Shown in pieces: positions 1 through 7,303 of a stretch of 36,153 bases of DNA. The position numbers and the translations under genes are program-made. The notes beneath the pieces are model-generated. The model was not told the origin of the DNA, made no database searches, and worked only from the letters and a program-made list of their open reading frames with translations. The stretch spans positions 1-36,153 of the forward strand of contig NZ_JAWOBT010000039.1 in assembly GCF_046484155.1 (NCBI RefSeq), written 5' to 3'. The DNA comes from Alkalibacterium sp046484155 (GTDB lineage Bacteria; Bacillota; Bacilli; Lactobacillales; Carnobacteriaceae_A). Position 1 is the first letter of the stretch; each line of letters opens with the position of its first letter.

Positions 1-1
1 G

Positions 2-1231
2 GACTTGGTAACACCACGTCCATCTGAAGTGAATCAGTTTTTTTGGGAAGAATTTAAAAAAGGTCCTAAAAATGCAACAGATTATTTCTATGAAATGAGT
101 AAACAAAATAATTATATTAAAACAAGAGAAATAGCTAAGAATATTGAATACAATCACCAGACAGAATATGGTGAACTGGAAATTACAATTAATTTATCTA
201 AACCGGAAAAGGATCCTAAAGAAATTGCATTAGCTCGACAAACGAAATCCAATTATCCTGAGTGTAAACTGTGCATGGAAAATGAAGGCTATGCGGGTCA
301 TTTAACACATCCTGGAAGAGCAAACCACCGGCTCGTAAGAATGGATTTAAATGATGAAGAATGGGGATTCCAGTATTCGCCGTATGCTTACTATAATGAA
401 CATGCCATCTTTTTATCGCGCATTCACCGTGAGATGGACGTGGGTGTTCAAGCTATAAAAAACCTCTTGGATATCCTGACCACATTTCCTCATTATTTTG
501 TGGGTTCTAATGCCGGACTTCCTATTGTGGGTGGGTCTATTTTATCTCACGACCATTATCAGGGCGGACGTTATACATTTCCTTTAGAAAAGGCACAGCC
601 AGAGGATTCCTTTGAGTTAAGCGAGCTACCACAAGTTAAGACGAGTGTGATTAAATGGCCAATGTCGGTTATCCGCTTAACAAGTTTGGACAAAGAGGCA
701 GTGGTCAGAGCTGCTGATAAAATTATGGTGATTTGGGAAAATTATTCCGATGAATCGGTGGGGATTTATGCTGAAGTAGATGGAGATCCGCATAATGCTG
801 TTACACCGATAGCCCGACGTAAAGGCGAGATGTACGAACTCGATCTTGTTTTACGTAACAACCGGACATCTGAGAAGTTTCCTGACGGCATCTTCCACCC
901 GCATCCACCTGTTCAACACATCAAGAAAGAAAATATCGGCTTGATCGAAGTGATGGGATTAGCTATTTTGCCGCCACGACTTAAAGATGAACTGCAGACG
1001 GTCAGAGATTATCTTGTTGGGAAAAACAGTCATGTCGACGATCTCCATCAAGAGTGGGCTGATGAATTAAAAGAGAAGAATAATATAACAGAAGATAATG
1101 TCAACGAAATTGTTGATAAAGCGGTCGGAGATATCTTTTTGCAGGTCTTGAAAGATGCAGGCGTCTTTAAACGTGATAAAGAAGGTAAAGAGGCCTTCAG
1201 ACGTTTCATTGATTATTTGACGTTACATTGA
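2..1231 (+). CDS. galT: Galactose-1-phosphate uridylyltransferase, class II (5' end outside window)
   Basis: Leloir-pathway enzyme that exchanges UMP between UDP-glucose and galactose-1-phosphate in the cytoplasm. The reading frame is open to the left edge, so the start lies outside; about 409 codons are present while class II GalT proteins are usually near 490-510 residues, so roughly the first fifth is missing. The class II signature is clear at about 508-575 (GLPIVGGSILSHDHYQGG), holding the HxH-type active-site histidine stretch. The downstream gene is galM, 31 bp away on the same strand with its own strong ribosome binding site, then a LacI-type regulator, so this is the tail of a gal operon whose galK and galE probably lie upstream. 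The TTG at 5 is only an internal leucine codon. Confidence 0.95.
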   Translation, partial: DLVTPRPSEVNQFFWEEFKKGPKNATDYFYEMSKQNNYIKTREIAKNIEYNHQTEYGELEITINLSKPEKDPKEIALARQTKSNYPECKLCMENEGYAGHLTHPGRANHRLVRMDLNDEEWGFQYSPYAYYNEHAIFLSRIHREMDVGVQAIKNLLDILTTFPHYFVGSNAGLPIVGGSILSHDHYQGGRYTFPLEKAQPEDSFELSELPQVKTSVIKWPMSVIRLTSLDKEAVVRAADKIMVIWENYSDESVGIYAEVDGDPHNAVTPIARRKGEMYELDLVLRNNRTSEKFPDGIFHPHPPVQHIKKENIGLIEVMGLAILPPRLKDELQTVRDYLVGKNSHVDDLHQEWADELKEKNNITEDNVNEIVDKAVGDIFLQVLKDAGVFKRDKEGKEAFRRFIDYLTLH

Positions 1232-1262
1232 TAGATAGAGGATTACTTTAGGAGGAAAAATT

Positions 1263-2303
1263 GTGGAACTGACAAAAACTGTTTATGGAATATATGAGGG
1301 TAAAGATGTGCATGAATATACATTAACTAATTCGAAGGGTGTCTCCATGAGCGCGATTCCATTTGGGGCAACTCTGACCAAATTGGTCACACCAGATAAG
1401 GACGGAAAAAAAGAAAATATCACTTTAAACGTCAAAAGCTTGGAAGACTTTGTAAGGCATCGTCCTTTTTATGGTGCAACGATTGGCCGTGTCGCCGGTC
1501 GCATTACTAAAGGTAAATATTCCTTAGGTGGTAAAGAAATACAATTAGACGTTAACGAAGGAAACAACCTGTTGCATGGCGGATCCAAAGGCTTGGACAC
1601 AAAGCTATGGGATATCGAAGCAAACGAAGTTGAGGGCAGACTTAATTTCAATTATGAAAGTCCGGCAGGAGAAAATGGTTTTCCCGGGACTATGCAGATC
1701 AATGTCACGTATACGTTGACTGAGGAAAATGAATGGGTGATCGATTATAAAGCAACGACCGACGAAACGACGTTGTTTAATCCTACCAATCATGTGTATT
1801 TCAATTTAACAGGAGACATCAAAAAACCGATATTAAATCATGAGTTGGAGCTAGCCAGTCGGTACTATGTGCCCCTTGCCGAAGAGAACTTGCCAGATGG
1901 AGACTTAGAAAGTGTTAAGGGCACACCCTTTGACTTTACAACAATTAAACCGGTTAGAGAGGCGGTGCTTTCAGATCATCCTCAAATCAAACCATTAAAG
2001 GGTTTGGACCATCCCTTTGTTCTGGATGAGGATGAGGACATTAAAGGGATATTATTTGATCCAGAAAGCAAAAGAGAAGTGAAATTCTATACAGACCGTA
2101 ACAGCGTGGTTGTTTTCACTCATAATGGCGAAGTGGATGATTATACAATTGATGGCGAACCAGCTAAACAATATGCGGGTATTACTTTGGAAACCCAAAC
2201 GTTACCCGATGCAATCAATCAGCCGAATTTCGGGAATATCATTTTGAGACCCGATGAGACGTTCCAGTCACAGACGACATATAAATTTGGAGTAAGAAAA
2301 TAA
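1263..2303 (+). CDS. galM: Aldose 1-epimerase (mutarotase)
   Basis: Interconverts alpha and beta anomers of galactose or glucose and so feeds the Leloir pathway. The 346 residues match the usual family length. Family marks: GRVAGRI at about 75-81, NNLLHGG at 101-107, the catalytic histidine in NPTNHVYFNL (H177) and the catalytic glutamate in ETQTLPDAIN (E310). The start is GTG at 1263, chosen because a TAGGAGG site sits 7-8 bases upstream and no ATG is placed better. It follows galT by 31 bp and precedes the regulator gene by 47 bp, so all three probably form one transcript. Confidence 0.95.
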   Translation: MELTKTVYGIYEGKDVHEYTLTNSKGVSMSAIPFGATLTKLVTPDKDGKKENITLNVKSLEDFVRHRPFYGATIGRVAGRITKGKYSLGGKEIQLDVNEGNNLLHGGSKGLDTKLWDIEANEVEGRLNFNYESPAGENGFPGTMQINVTYTLTEENEWVIDYKATTDETTLFNPTNHVYFNLTGDIKKPILNHELELASRYYVPLAEENLPDGDLESVKGTPFDFTTIKPVREAVLSDHPQIKPLKGLDHPFVLDEDEDIKGILFDPESKREVKFYTDRNSVVVFTHNGEVDDYTIDGEPAKQYAGITLETQTLPDAINQPNFGNIILRPDETFQSQTTYKFGVRK

Positions 2304-2316
2304 CTGTATTTATAGA

Positions 2317-2335
2317 ATTATAAAAAACTTATAAT
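2317..2335. repeat. AT-rich inverted repeat between galM and galR
   Basis: Perfect 7-bp arms ATTATAA and TTATAAT separated by 5 bases. It lies in the 47-bp gap before the LacI-type gene and could be an operator or a small hairpin. The right arm contains TATAAT, but that is too close to the ATG at 2351 to be a convincing -10. In such AT-rich sequence it could also be chance. Confidence 0.3.
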
Positions 2336-2350
2336 ACGAGGAGAGCAGAA

Positions 2351-3340
2351 ATGGCAACTTTAAAGGATATTGCAAACAAAGCAGGCGTTTCCACTTCAAC
2401 CGTTTCTCGGGTATTGAACTATGATTCATCACTATCTGTCGGCGAAGAGACGAAGAAAAGGATTTTTGAAGCCGCAGAAGAACTGGAATATAAAAATAAA
2501 AAAAAATCAGCAAAAAAGGCAAAAGGTAAATTGGCTATCATCAACTGGTATACTGAAGCGGAAGAGCTGCAAGATGTCTATTACATGTCCATCCGTTTAG
2601 GTGCTGAAAAACGCGCTAAAGCATTAGGTTATTCCTACCGTCGTGTATATAAACAAGATGAACTTATAGAAAATTCTGACTTGAATGGTATTCTGGCGAT
2701 TGGAAAATTCAGCCAAAAACAAGTGAAGCAACTAAAAAGCAATGATGTTCCTCTTTGTTTTGTAGATTATCTGCCGAAAGAAGAATGTGACAGTGTGGTT
2801 GTGAATTTTAAAAAAGCGATGCGTGAAAATATTGATTATCTTATTGAAAAAGGTCATGAACGGATAGGCTTTATTGGCGGGGAAGAATCTTTTAGTGACG
2901 GGACGGGGCATTGGATCGATCCGAGAGAGAAAATAGTGAGAGAGCATCTCAAACGGAAAAAAATGTATCATGAAAACTATTTCTTTATAGGAGCTTTCCG
3001 TGTCGAAGATGGCAAAAAAAACATGCTCAAGGCGCTGGAATCTATCGAAAAGGAGCAGTGGCCAACGGCTTTTATCGCGGCAAATGATGCGATTGCCATC
3101 GGCTGTTTAAAAGCGCTGTATGAAAAAAATGTTAAAGTGCCAGAAGATATCAGTATCATTGGCTTTAACGATATCTCTACAGCTAAATATATCACGCCTT
3201 CTTTAACGACAGTGAAGGTCTATACAGAAGATATGGGCATTAGCGGAATCAATCTTCTTCACGAACGGATCGAAGAAGGACGAGATGTCACAAAGACAGT
3301 GATCATGTCTACGAAACTCATTGAGCGAGAAAGTACGTAA
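2351..3340 (+). CDS. galR: LacI-family transcriptional regulator, probable galactose operon repressor
   Basis: A 329-residue LacI/GalR-type protein. The N-terminal helix-turn-helix is textbook (LKDIANKAGVSTSTVSRVL at about residues 4-22), followed by a periplasmic-binding-protein-like effector domain with IIGFNDISTAKYITPSLTTV near the C terminus. Start ATG 2351 has GAGGAG about 7 bases upstream. As last gene after galT-galM it most likely senses galactose or a metabolite and represses the operon; the ligand is inferred from context only. The gene ends in a strong terminator shared with the convergent epimerase gene. Confidence 0.88.
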   Translation: MATLKDIANKAGVSTSTVSRVLNYDSSLSVGEETKKRIFEAAEELEYKNKKKSAKKAKGKLAIINWYTEAEELQDVYYMSIRLGAEKRAKALGYSYRRVYKQDELIENSDLNGILAIGKFSQKQVKQLKSNDVPLCFVDYLPKEECDSVVVNFKKAMRENIDYLIEKGHERIGFIGGEESFSDGTGHWIDPREKIVREHLKRKKMYHENYFFIGAFRVEDGKKNMLKALESIEKEQWPTAFIAANDAIAIGCLKALYEKNVKVPEDISIIGFNDISTAKYITPSLTTVKVYTEDMGISGINLLHERIEEGRDVTKTVIMSTKLIEREST

Positions 3341-3343
3341 CAG

Positions 3344-3378
3344 AAAAAAACGTCACCTCTTTTGAGGCGACGTTTTTT
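3344..3378. terminator. Bidirectional terminator, galR / epimerase
   Basis: Hairpin with outer arms AAAAACGTC and GACGTTTTT and inner arms CCTC/GAGG around a TTTT loop, with one A.C mismatch. The A-run on one side and T-run on the other let it work in both directions between convergent genes ending at 3340 and 3393. Confidence 0.9.
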
Positions 3379-3392
3379 CATATCATCCTGAT

Positions 3393-4139
3393 TCAGAGCC
3401 GATCAAGTTTTTCAAAAGCATTGTCTTGTGGCTGATACCCTAATTTGACACGTGCAGAATGAATATCTAAACGCGGGAATGTGTTTTTTGAGACGCCATT
3501 CACTAGTAAGTAGGGTTCCTCAAGGGATGCATTCAAACAGCAGTCGATAAGATGATTCATGTCGCCAGCTGAGAGATACATAGCCATACCATGAAAATCA
3601 CTCTCTGGATCAAGTTCTGAGTCGTCTGATTTATAATCGCCAATGCGAATACCAATGGATTCGATATCTTTATTAAAAGCATAATAACTGGCCAGAGCTT
3701 CCAAATATGCTTTAGATACACCATACAAATCATCCGGACGGACTTGATCGGTTGTTTTTATTTGAACGTCATCAGGATAAGCATCACTAGCATGAATAGA
3801 ACTCGCAAAAATAATACGTTTCAGCTTGGGAGCAGTCAATGCTTCTTTATATAAATTTTGCGGTAAGATGTAATTCAAGCCAACGAGGTCATCGTAAAAG
3901 TTAGCATCAGGATCTGGATTTGCAGCGAGTTGGATGACATATTCCACATCATCGAGTAATCCTTTCCATGCCTTGAGTTCTGTTAAATCTTTCCGGATGA
4001 TGTCTACACCCTTTTTCAATTCTTCCGGAAAAGATGAAAAGTCAATGTCAGCAAGAACCAACTCATGCTCATTTTTTAAATGCCTGGTTAAATTAGTCCC
4101 AATCGTTCCGGTAGCTCCGGTAATCAATATCTTACTCAC
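3393..4139 (-). CDS. NAD-dependent epimerase/dehydratase, uronate dehydrogenase-like
   Basis: Extended short-chain dehydrogenase of 248 residues. It has the N-terminal dinucleotide motif ITGATGTIG (residues 5-13), a serine in FASSIHASDAY and the YGVSKAYLEAL active-site stretch (YxxxK). The later IRIGDYKSDD and SAGDMNHLIDCCLNA resemble the uronate dehydrogenase branch, which oxidises hexuronates, but substrate cannot be fixed from sequence; another sugar epimerase role is possible. Start is GTG at 4139 with AGGAGG about 6 bases upstream. It is convergent with the gal operon, with which it shares a terminator, and stands alone otherwise. Confidence 0.8.
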   Translation of the reverse strand: MSKILITGATGTIGTNLTRHLKNEHELVLADIDFSSFPEELKKGVDIIRKDLTELKAWKGLLDDVEYVIQLAANPDPDANFYDDLVGLNYILPQNLYKEALTAPKLKRIIFASSIHASDAYPDDVQIKTTDQVRPDDLYGVSKAYLEALASYYAFNKDIESIGIRIGDYKSDDSELDPESDFHGMAMYLSAGDMNHLIDCCLNASLEEPYLLVNGVSKNTFPRLDIHSARVKLGYQPQDNAFEKLDRL

Positions 4140-4169
4140 CTGAATCCTCCTCTAATGATAAATAAGGGA

Positions 4170-4195
4170 GCCATCCTTAAACTGAAAAGGGTGGC
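4170..4195 (-). terminator. Hairpin, probable terminator of the small ORF upstream of the epimerase
   Basis: Arms GCCATCCTT and AAGGGTGGC (read on the + strand) pair fully as RNA with one G-U pair; on the minus strand there is one A.C mismatch instead. It starts 14 bases after the stop of the small minus-strand ORF 4210-4311. The following T-run is poor (CCCTTATTTATC), so termination is uncertain. Confidence 0.45.
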
Positions 4196-4209
4196 GTTTA
4201 TAGAGAGTC

Positions 4210-4311
4210 TTATCTTTTTCCGTCGTCTTCTTTGACTTCTGCCACTGCTCTATCTTTAGCATCTTCAGCTTTATGTTTTAAACTTTCTTTATTTCCACTC
4301 GTTTCTCTCAT
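4210..4311 (-). CDS. Possible very small hydrophilic protein (33 residues)
   Basis: ATG at 4311, stop at 4210. The product is highly charged (KESLKHKAEDAKDRAVAEVK), resembling the C-terminal half of CsbD-like or other small stress-associated helical proteins, though too short to assign. There is no good ribosome binding site in front, which counts against it; the hairpin just after the stop counts for it. It could be a remnant of a longer CsbD-type gene. It sits in the 310-bp gap between the epimerase and tsaB, where I see no other gene. Confidence 0.35.
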   Translation of the reverse strand: MRETSGNKESLKHKAEDAKDRAVAEVKEDDGKR

Positions 4312-4449
4312 ATTTCATTCACGCTCATTGTATGATGAGGTGCTTATTATTGCAAAAATTAAGGCTGGAATGTGTCGGATTAGTTTCTCATGGCCGTCAT
4401 AGTATGCTAAAATCAAGTTAAATAGATTGATGACCAGAGGAGTCTAAGT

Positions 4450-5178
4450 ATGAAAATTTTGGCTATAGATACATCTAATCAAGTAATGTCCGTTGCTCTG
4501 ATGGACGGGGCTCGTTTAATCGTTGAACGCATAGTAAATGTTAAGAGAAATCACAGTATTCAGTTGATGCCGGCTATTGAAGGGATGATGAAAGAAGCTG
4601 ATTGGAAACCTAAAGAGTTAACAAGAATCGTTGTGGCGAAAGGTCCTGGTTCGTATACGGGTATTCGTATAGGTGTCACCGTGGCAAAAGCGTTAGCCTT
4701 TAGTTTGAATGTTGAACTTGTAGGTGTTTCGAGTCTTGAAGTTTTAGCTGCAAATGGCGCGCAGATACCAGATTCATATTGTGTTCCGATTTTTGATGCC
4801 AGGCGCGGCAATATCTATACAGGAATATACCAATATAAGGGATATAGACTTGTTCAAATTGAAAAAGATACACATGTTTCTGCCGAACAATGGGGACAGT
4901 ATTTGAAACATCTAAATGGGCCTATTCAATTATTGGGTGAAGATCGACTTATGCACACAGAGTTATTTGAAAAATATTGTGGCGATAAACTGATCGAATT
5001 ACCTTCAGGTCTGCATTATCCGCGCGCCAGTGTATTGGCTGAACGAGGAAGATGCCTTGAACCGGAAAATGTTCATTTGTTTGAACCGGAATATTTGAAG
5101 TTAGCTGAAGCTGAGCAGAATTGGATGGAGGCACATCCTAACTTTGAAAAAGGGGGCGGGTGGATTGAAAAACTTTAA
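4450..5178 (+). CDS. tsaB: tRNA t6A37 biosynthesis protein TsaB
   Basis: Non-catalytic partner of TsaD in making N6-threonylcarbamoyladenosine at tRNA position 37. The ASKHA-like N-terminal half is evident: MKILAIDTSN at the start, then AKGPGSYTGIRIGV at about 75-88, typical of TsaB/YdiC. Length 242 is normal. Start ATG 4450 has AGAGGAG about 6 bases upstream. It opens a tight cluster tsaB-rimI-rimI2-tsaD with overlapping genes, as in other Lactobacillales. A possible -10 (TATGCT, 4403-4408) lies upstream without a good -35. tsaE is not in the window. Confidence 0.95.
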   Translation: MKILAIDTSNQVMSVALMDGARLIVERIVNVKRNHSIQLMPAIEGMMKEADWKPKELTRIVVAKGPGSYTGIRIGVTVAKALAFSLNVELVGVSSLEVLAANGAQIPDSYCVPIFDARRGNIYTGIYQYKGYRLVQIEKDTHVSAEQWGQYLKHLNGPIQLLGEDRLMHTELFEKYCGDKLIELPSGLHYPRASVLAERGRCLEPENVHLFEPEYLKLAEAEQNWMEAHPNFEKGGGWIEKL

Positions 5179-5764
5179 AGAATGGATTTCAGAAAGAGTA
5201 GCTAAATCGTCAACCAAATCATTTTTGCCTATTTCAACACGTGCCAAATTAAACCAGCATTTTTATGCTCTTTCAGATGAGCAATTTCTAAAAGTGAAAA
5301 TAGCTGATGAAAACGACGTGGATAGTATTTTGAAAATTGAACGCCTTTGTTATGAGGGACAGACACCCTGGAACCGAATGGCAATTTTACACGAAATTCG
5401 TTACAATAAAAATGCTTTTTACATTATCATGTATGATGATGAACGGCCAGTGGCCTTTGTTGGCACCTGGTTCGTCGCACATGAAGCACATATCACTAAT
5501 GTTGCTACAGTACCTTTCTACCAAAATAAAGGAATAGCCACCTACTTATTAAAAGAAATCATGCGCATTGCGCAGGCAGAAGAAATTGAAAAAGTCACGT
5601 TAGAAGTTAGAGTCTCTAATGAGACGGCTCAGAGTTTGTATCAGTCTCTGGGTTTTATTGACGGTCGGATTAAACATGGGTATTATGCCAACGATCACGA
5701 GGATGCTCTGGAAATGATACGAGTGCTTGAACAGAAAACCGGTGAAACGGTGAATGAAGGATGA
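5165..5764 (+). CDS. rimI: Ribosomal protein S18-alanine N-acetyltransferase-like GNAT
   Basis: GNAT acetyltransferase expected to acetylate the N-terminal alanine of ribosomal protein S18. The acetyl-CoA motif is intact (NVATVPFYQNKGIATYLL, with Q-N-K-G-I-A), followed by LEVRVSNETAQSLYQSLGF, the usual RimI C-terminal block. I place the start at TTG 5165 because AGGGGG at 5151-5156 can pair along its length with 16S rRNA (one G-U pair) 8 bases upstream; an in-frame TTG at 5144 with GGAGG 12 bases upstream is an alternative adding 7 residues. Either way the start lies inside tsaB. About 60 residues precede the GNAT fold, more than in E. coli RimI. Confidence 0.88.
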   Translation: MKNFKEWISERVAKSSTKSFLPISTRAKLNQHFYALSDEQFLKVKIADENDVDSILKIERLCYEGQTPWNRMAILHEIRYNKNAFYIIMYDDERPVAFVGTWFVAHEAHITNVATVPFYQNKGIATYLLKEIMRIAQAEEIEKVTLEVRVSNETAQSLYQSLGFIDGRIKHGYYANDHEDALEMIRVLEQKTGETVNEG

Positions 5765-6288
5765 TCGGTAAGATTCAAGAGCAACGCGTGAGCATCAGAC
5801 GATATAATTTCAATGAGGAAAAACATGATCGGTTCTATGATATTGCAAGGCAGTCTTTCAACTTCGGTTCACCCTGGACAGTTGAACAGTACCAGGAAAC
5901 TTTAGCAAGGGAGGATCTTGTCTTTTTTGTAGCTGAAATAGAAACGCATCTTATTGGTTATATTGGAGGGAAACTGTTTCTCGATGATGCAGAGGTTTTT
6001 ACCATCGTTGTATCCAAAGAATTTCAACAACAACAGGTCGCTCATTTTCTGCTTAATCGATTTGAAGAAGAATGTCGTTCAATGAAAATAGACACGATTT
6101 TTTTAGAAGTGAGAGAATCCAATGAAATAGCTCGATCGTTTTATCTGAAAAATCAATTTGAAGTTACTGAAGTAAGGGAAAATTATTATACACATCCCTC
6201 AGAAAACGCAATAATAATGAAAAGTAAGAGTAGAGAGAAGGAAGAACATGGACAAGAAGCGGATTTTAGCGATAGAGACCAGTTGTGA
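5761..6288 (+). CDS. Second RimI-like GNAT with altered acetyl-CoA motif
   Basis: A 175-residue GNAT-family protein, paralogue of the preceding gene, with which it overlaps by an ATGA start/stop junction. The fold marks are present: FTIVVSKEFQQQQVAHFLL and FLEVRESNEIARSFYLKNQFE, including the tyrosine of the C-terminal block. In the acetyl-CoA-binding stretch the usual Q-x-x-G-x-A reads Q-Q-Q-Q-V-A, so the conserved glycine is replaced by glutamine. A tandem second rimI at this place is known in Lactobacillales; its substrate is unclear. The last 41 bases overlap the start of tsaD. Confidence 0.8.
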   Translation: MIGKIQEQRVSIRRYNFNEEKHDRFYDIARQSFNFGSPWTVEQYQETLAREDLVFFVAEIETHLIGYIGGKLFLDDAEVFTIVVSKEFQQQQVAHFLLNRFEEECRSMKIDTIFLEVRESNEIARSFYLKNQFEVTEVRENYYTHPSENAIIMKSKSREKEEHGQEADFSDRDQL

Positions 6289-7258
6289 TGAAACGAGTGC
6301 TGCAGTGATAGAGGACGGTCATACGATTCTATCAAATATTGTCGCTTCGCAAATAAAAAGTCACCAGAGATTTGGCGGCGTTGTTCCCGAAATAGCCAGT
6401 CGTCATCATGTCGAACAAATAACATTGATTATTGAAGATGCATTAAAGGAAGCGGCAGTCACTTATGATGAATTAGACGCCGTAGCGGTCACGGAAGGTC
6501 CGGGACTCGTAGGTGCTTTGCTGATTGGCGTAAATGCTGCGAAAGCCATTGCTTTTGCTCATGATTTACCACTGATAGCCGTCAATCATATCAAAGGTCA
6601 CATCTTTGCCAACCAATTGGTATCCACGCTCTCCTTTCCTATTCTTTCGCTAGTTGTGAGTGGGGGGCATACTGAACTTATTTATATGGAATCAGAAGAT
6701 TCTTACGAAATAATTGGAGAGACGCGCGATGATGCAGCTGGAGAAGCGTATGATAAAATCGGTCGTGTCTTGGGAGTCCCTTACCCGGGAGGAAAACATA
6801 TCGATCAAATGGCTCATGAAGGAAAAGATACCTATCATTTCCCGCGGGCCATGATGAAAGACGATACCTTTGATTTTAGTTTTAGTGGATTGAAAAGTTC
6901 ATTTATCAATACCGTTCATAATGCTAAACAGAAAGATGAAGAGATCCATCTCAACGATCTAGCAGCCAGTTTTCAAGCCGCTGTCATCGATGTGTTAGTC
7001 TCTAAAACCATTCGAGCAGCTAAAGGAAAAAAGGTTAATCAATTAGTTCTGGCTGGCGGTGTAGCAGCCAATAAAGGCTTACGGACAGCGTTACAGACAG
7101 CTGTTTCAGAGGAATTAACAGAAGTCGAAATGCTTATTCCGCCGCTTGAACTGTGTGGTGACAATGCTGCAATGATCGGGGCTGCTGCTTATATACAACT
7201 GAAGAACAATAACTTTGCGGATTATACATTAAATGGAAGACCCGGATTAACTGTTTAA
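6248..7258 (+). CDS. tsaD: tRNA threonylcarbamoyladenosine transferase TsaD
   Basis: Catalytic subunit for t6A37 in tRNA; moves the threonylcarbamoyl group onto A37. The N terminus ILAIETSCDETSAAV, VVPEIASRHH at about 46-54, the iron ligand pair in NHIKGH (H114 and H118), SGGHTELIY, DDAAGEAYDKIGR and the C-terminal CGDNAAMIGAA are all classical. Length 336 is normal. Start ATG 6248 lies inside the previous gene with AGAAGGAAG just before it. Last gene of the tsaB cluster, ending in a strong terminator. Confidence 0.97.
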   Translation: MDKKRILAIETSCDETSAAVIEDGHTILSNIVASQIKSHQRFGGVVPEIASRHHVEQITLIIEDALKEAAVTYDELDAVAVTEGPGLVGALLIGVNAAKAIAFAHDLPLIAVNHIKGHIFANQLVSTLSFPILSLVVSGGHTELIYMESEDSYEIIGETRDDAAGEAYDKIGRVLGVPYPGGKHIDQMAHEGKDTYHFPRAMMKDDTFDFSFSGLKSSFINTVHNAKQKDEEIHLNDLAASFQAAVIDVLVSKTIRAAKGKKVNQLVLAGGVAANKGLRTALQTAVSEELTEVEMLIPPLELCGDNAAMIGAAAYIQLKNNNFADYTLNGRPGLTV

Positions 7259-7265
7259 AGCAAGA

Positions 7266-7300
7266 AAAAACCACCAGTGACTTTTCAGCTGGCGGTTTTT
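7266..7300. terminator. Bidirectional terminator, tsaD / ABC-F
   Basis: Arms AAAAACC-A-CCAG and CTGG-C-GGTTTTT around an 11-base loop, between the tsaD stop (7258) and the convergent ABC-F stop (7304). A-run and T-run flanks allow function in both directions. Confidence 0.9.
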
Positions 7301-7303
7301 GTT

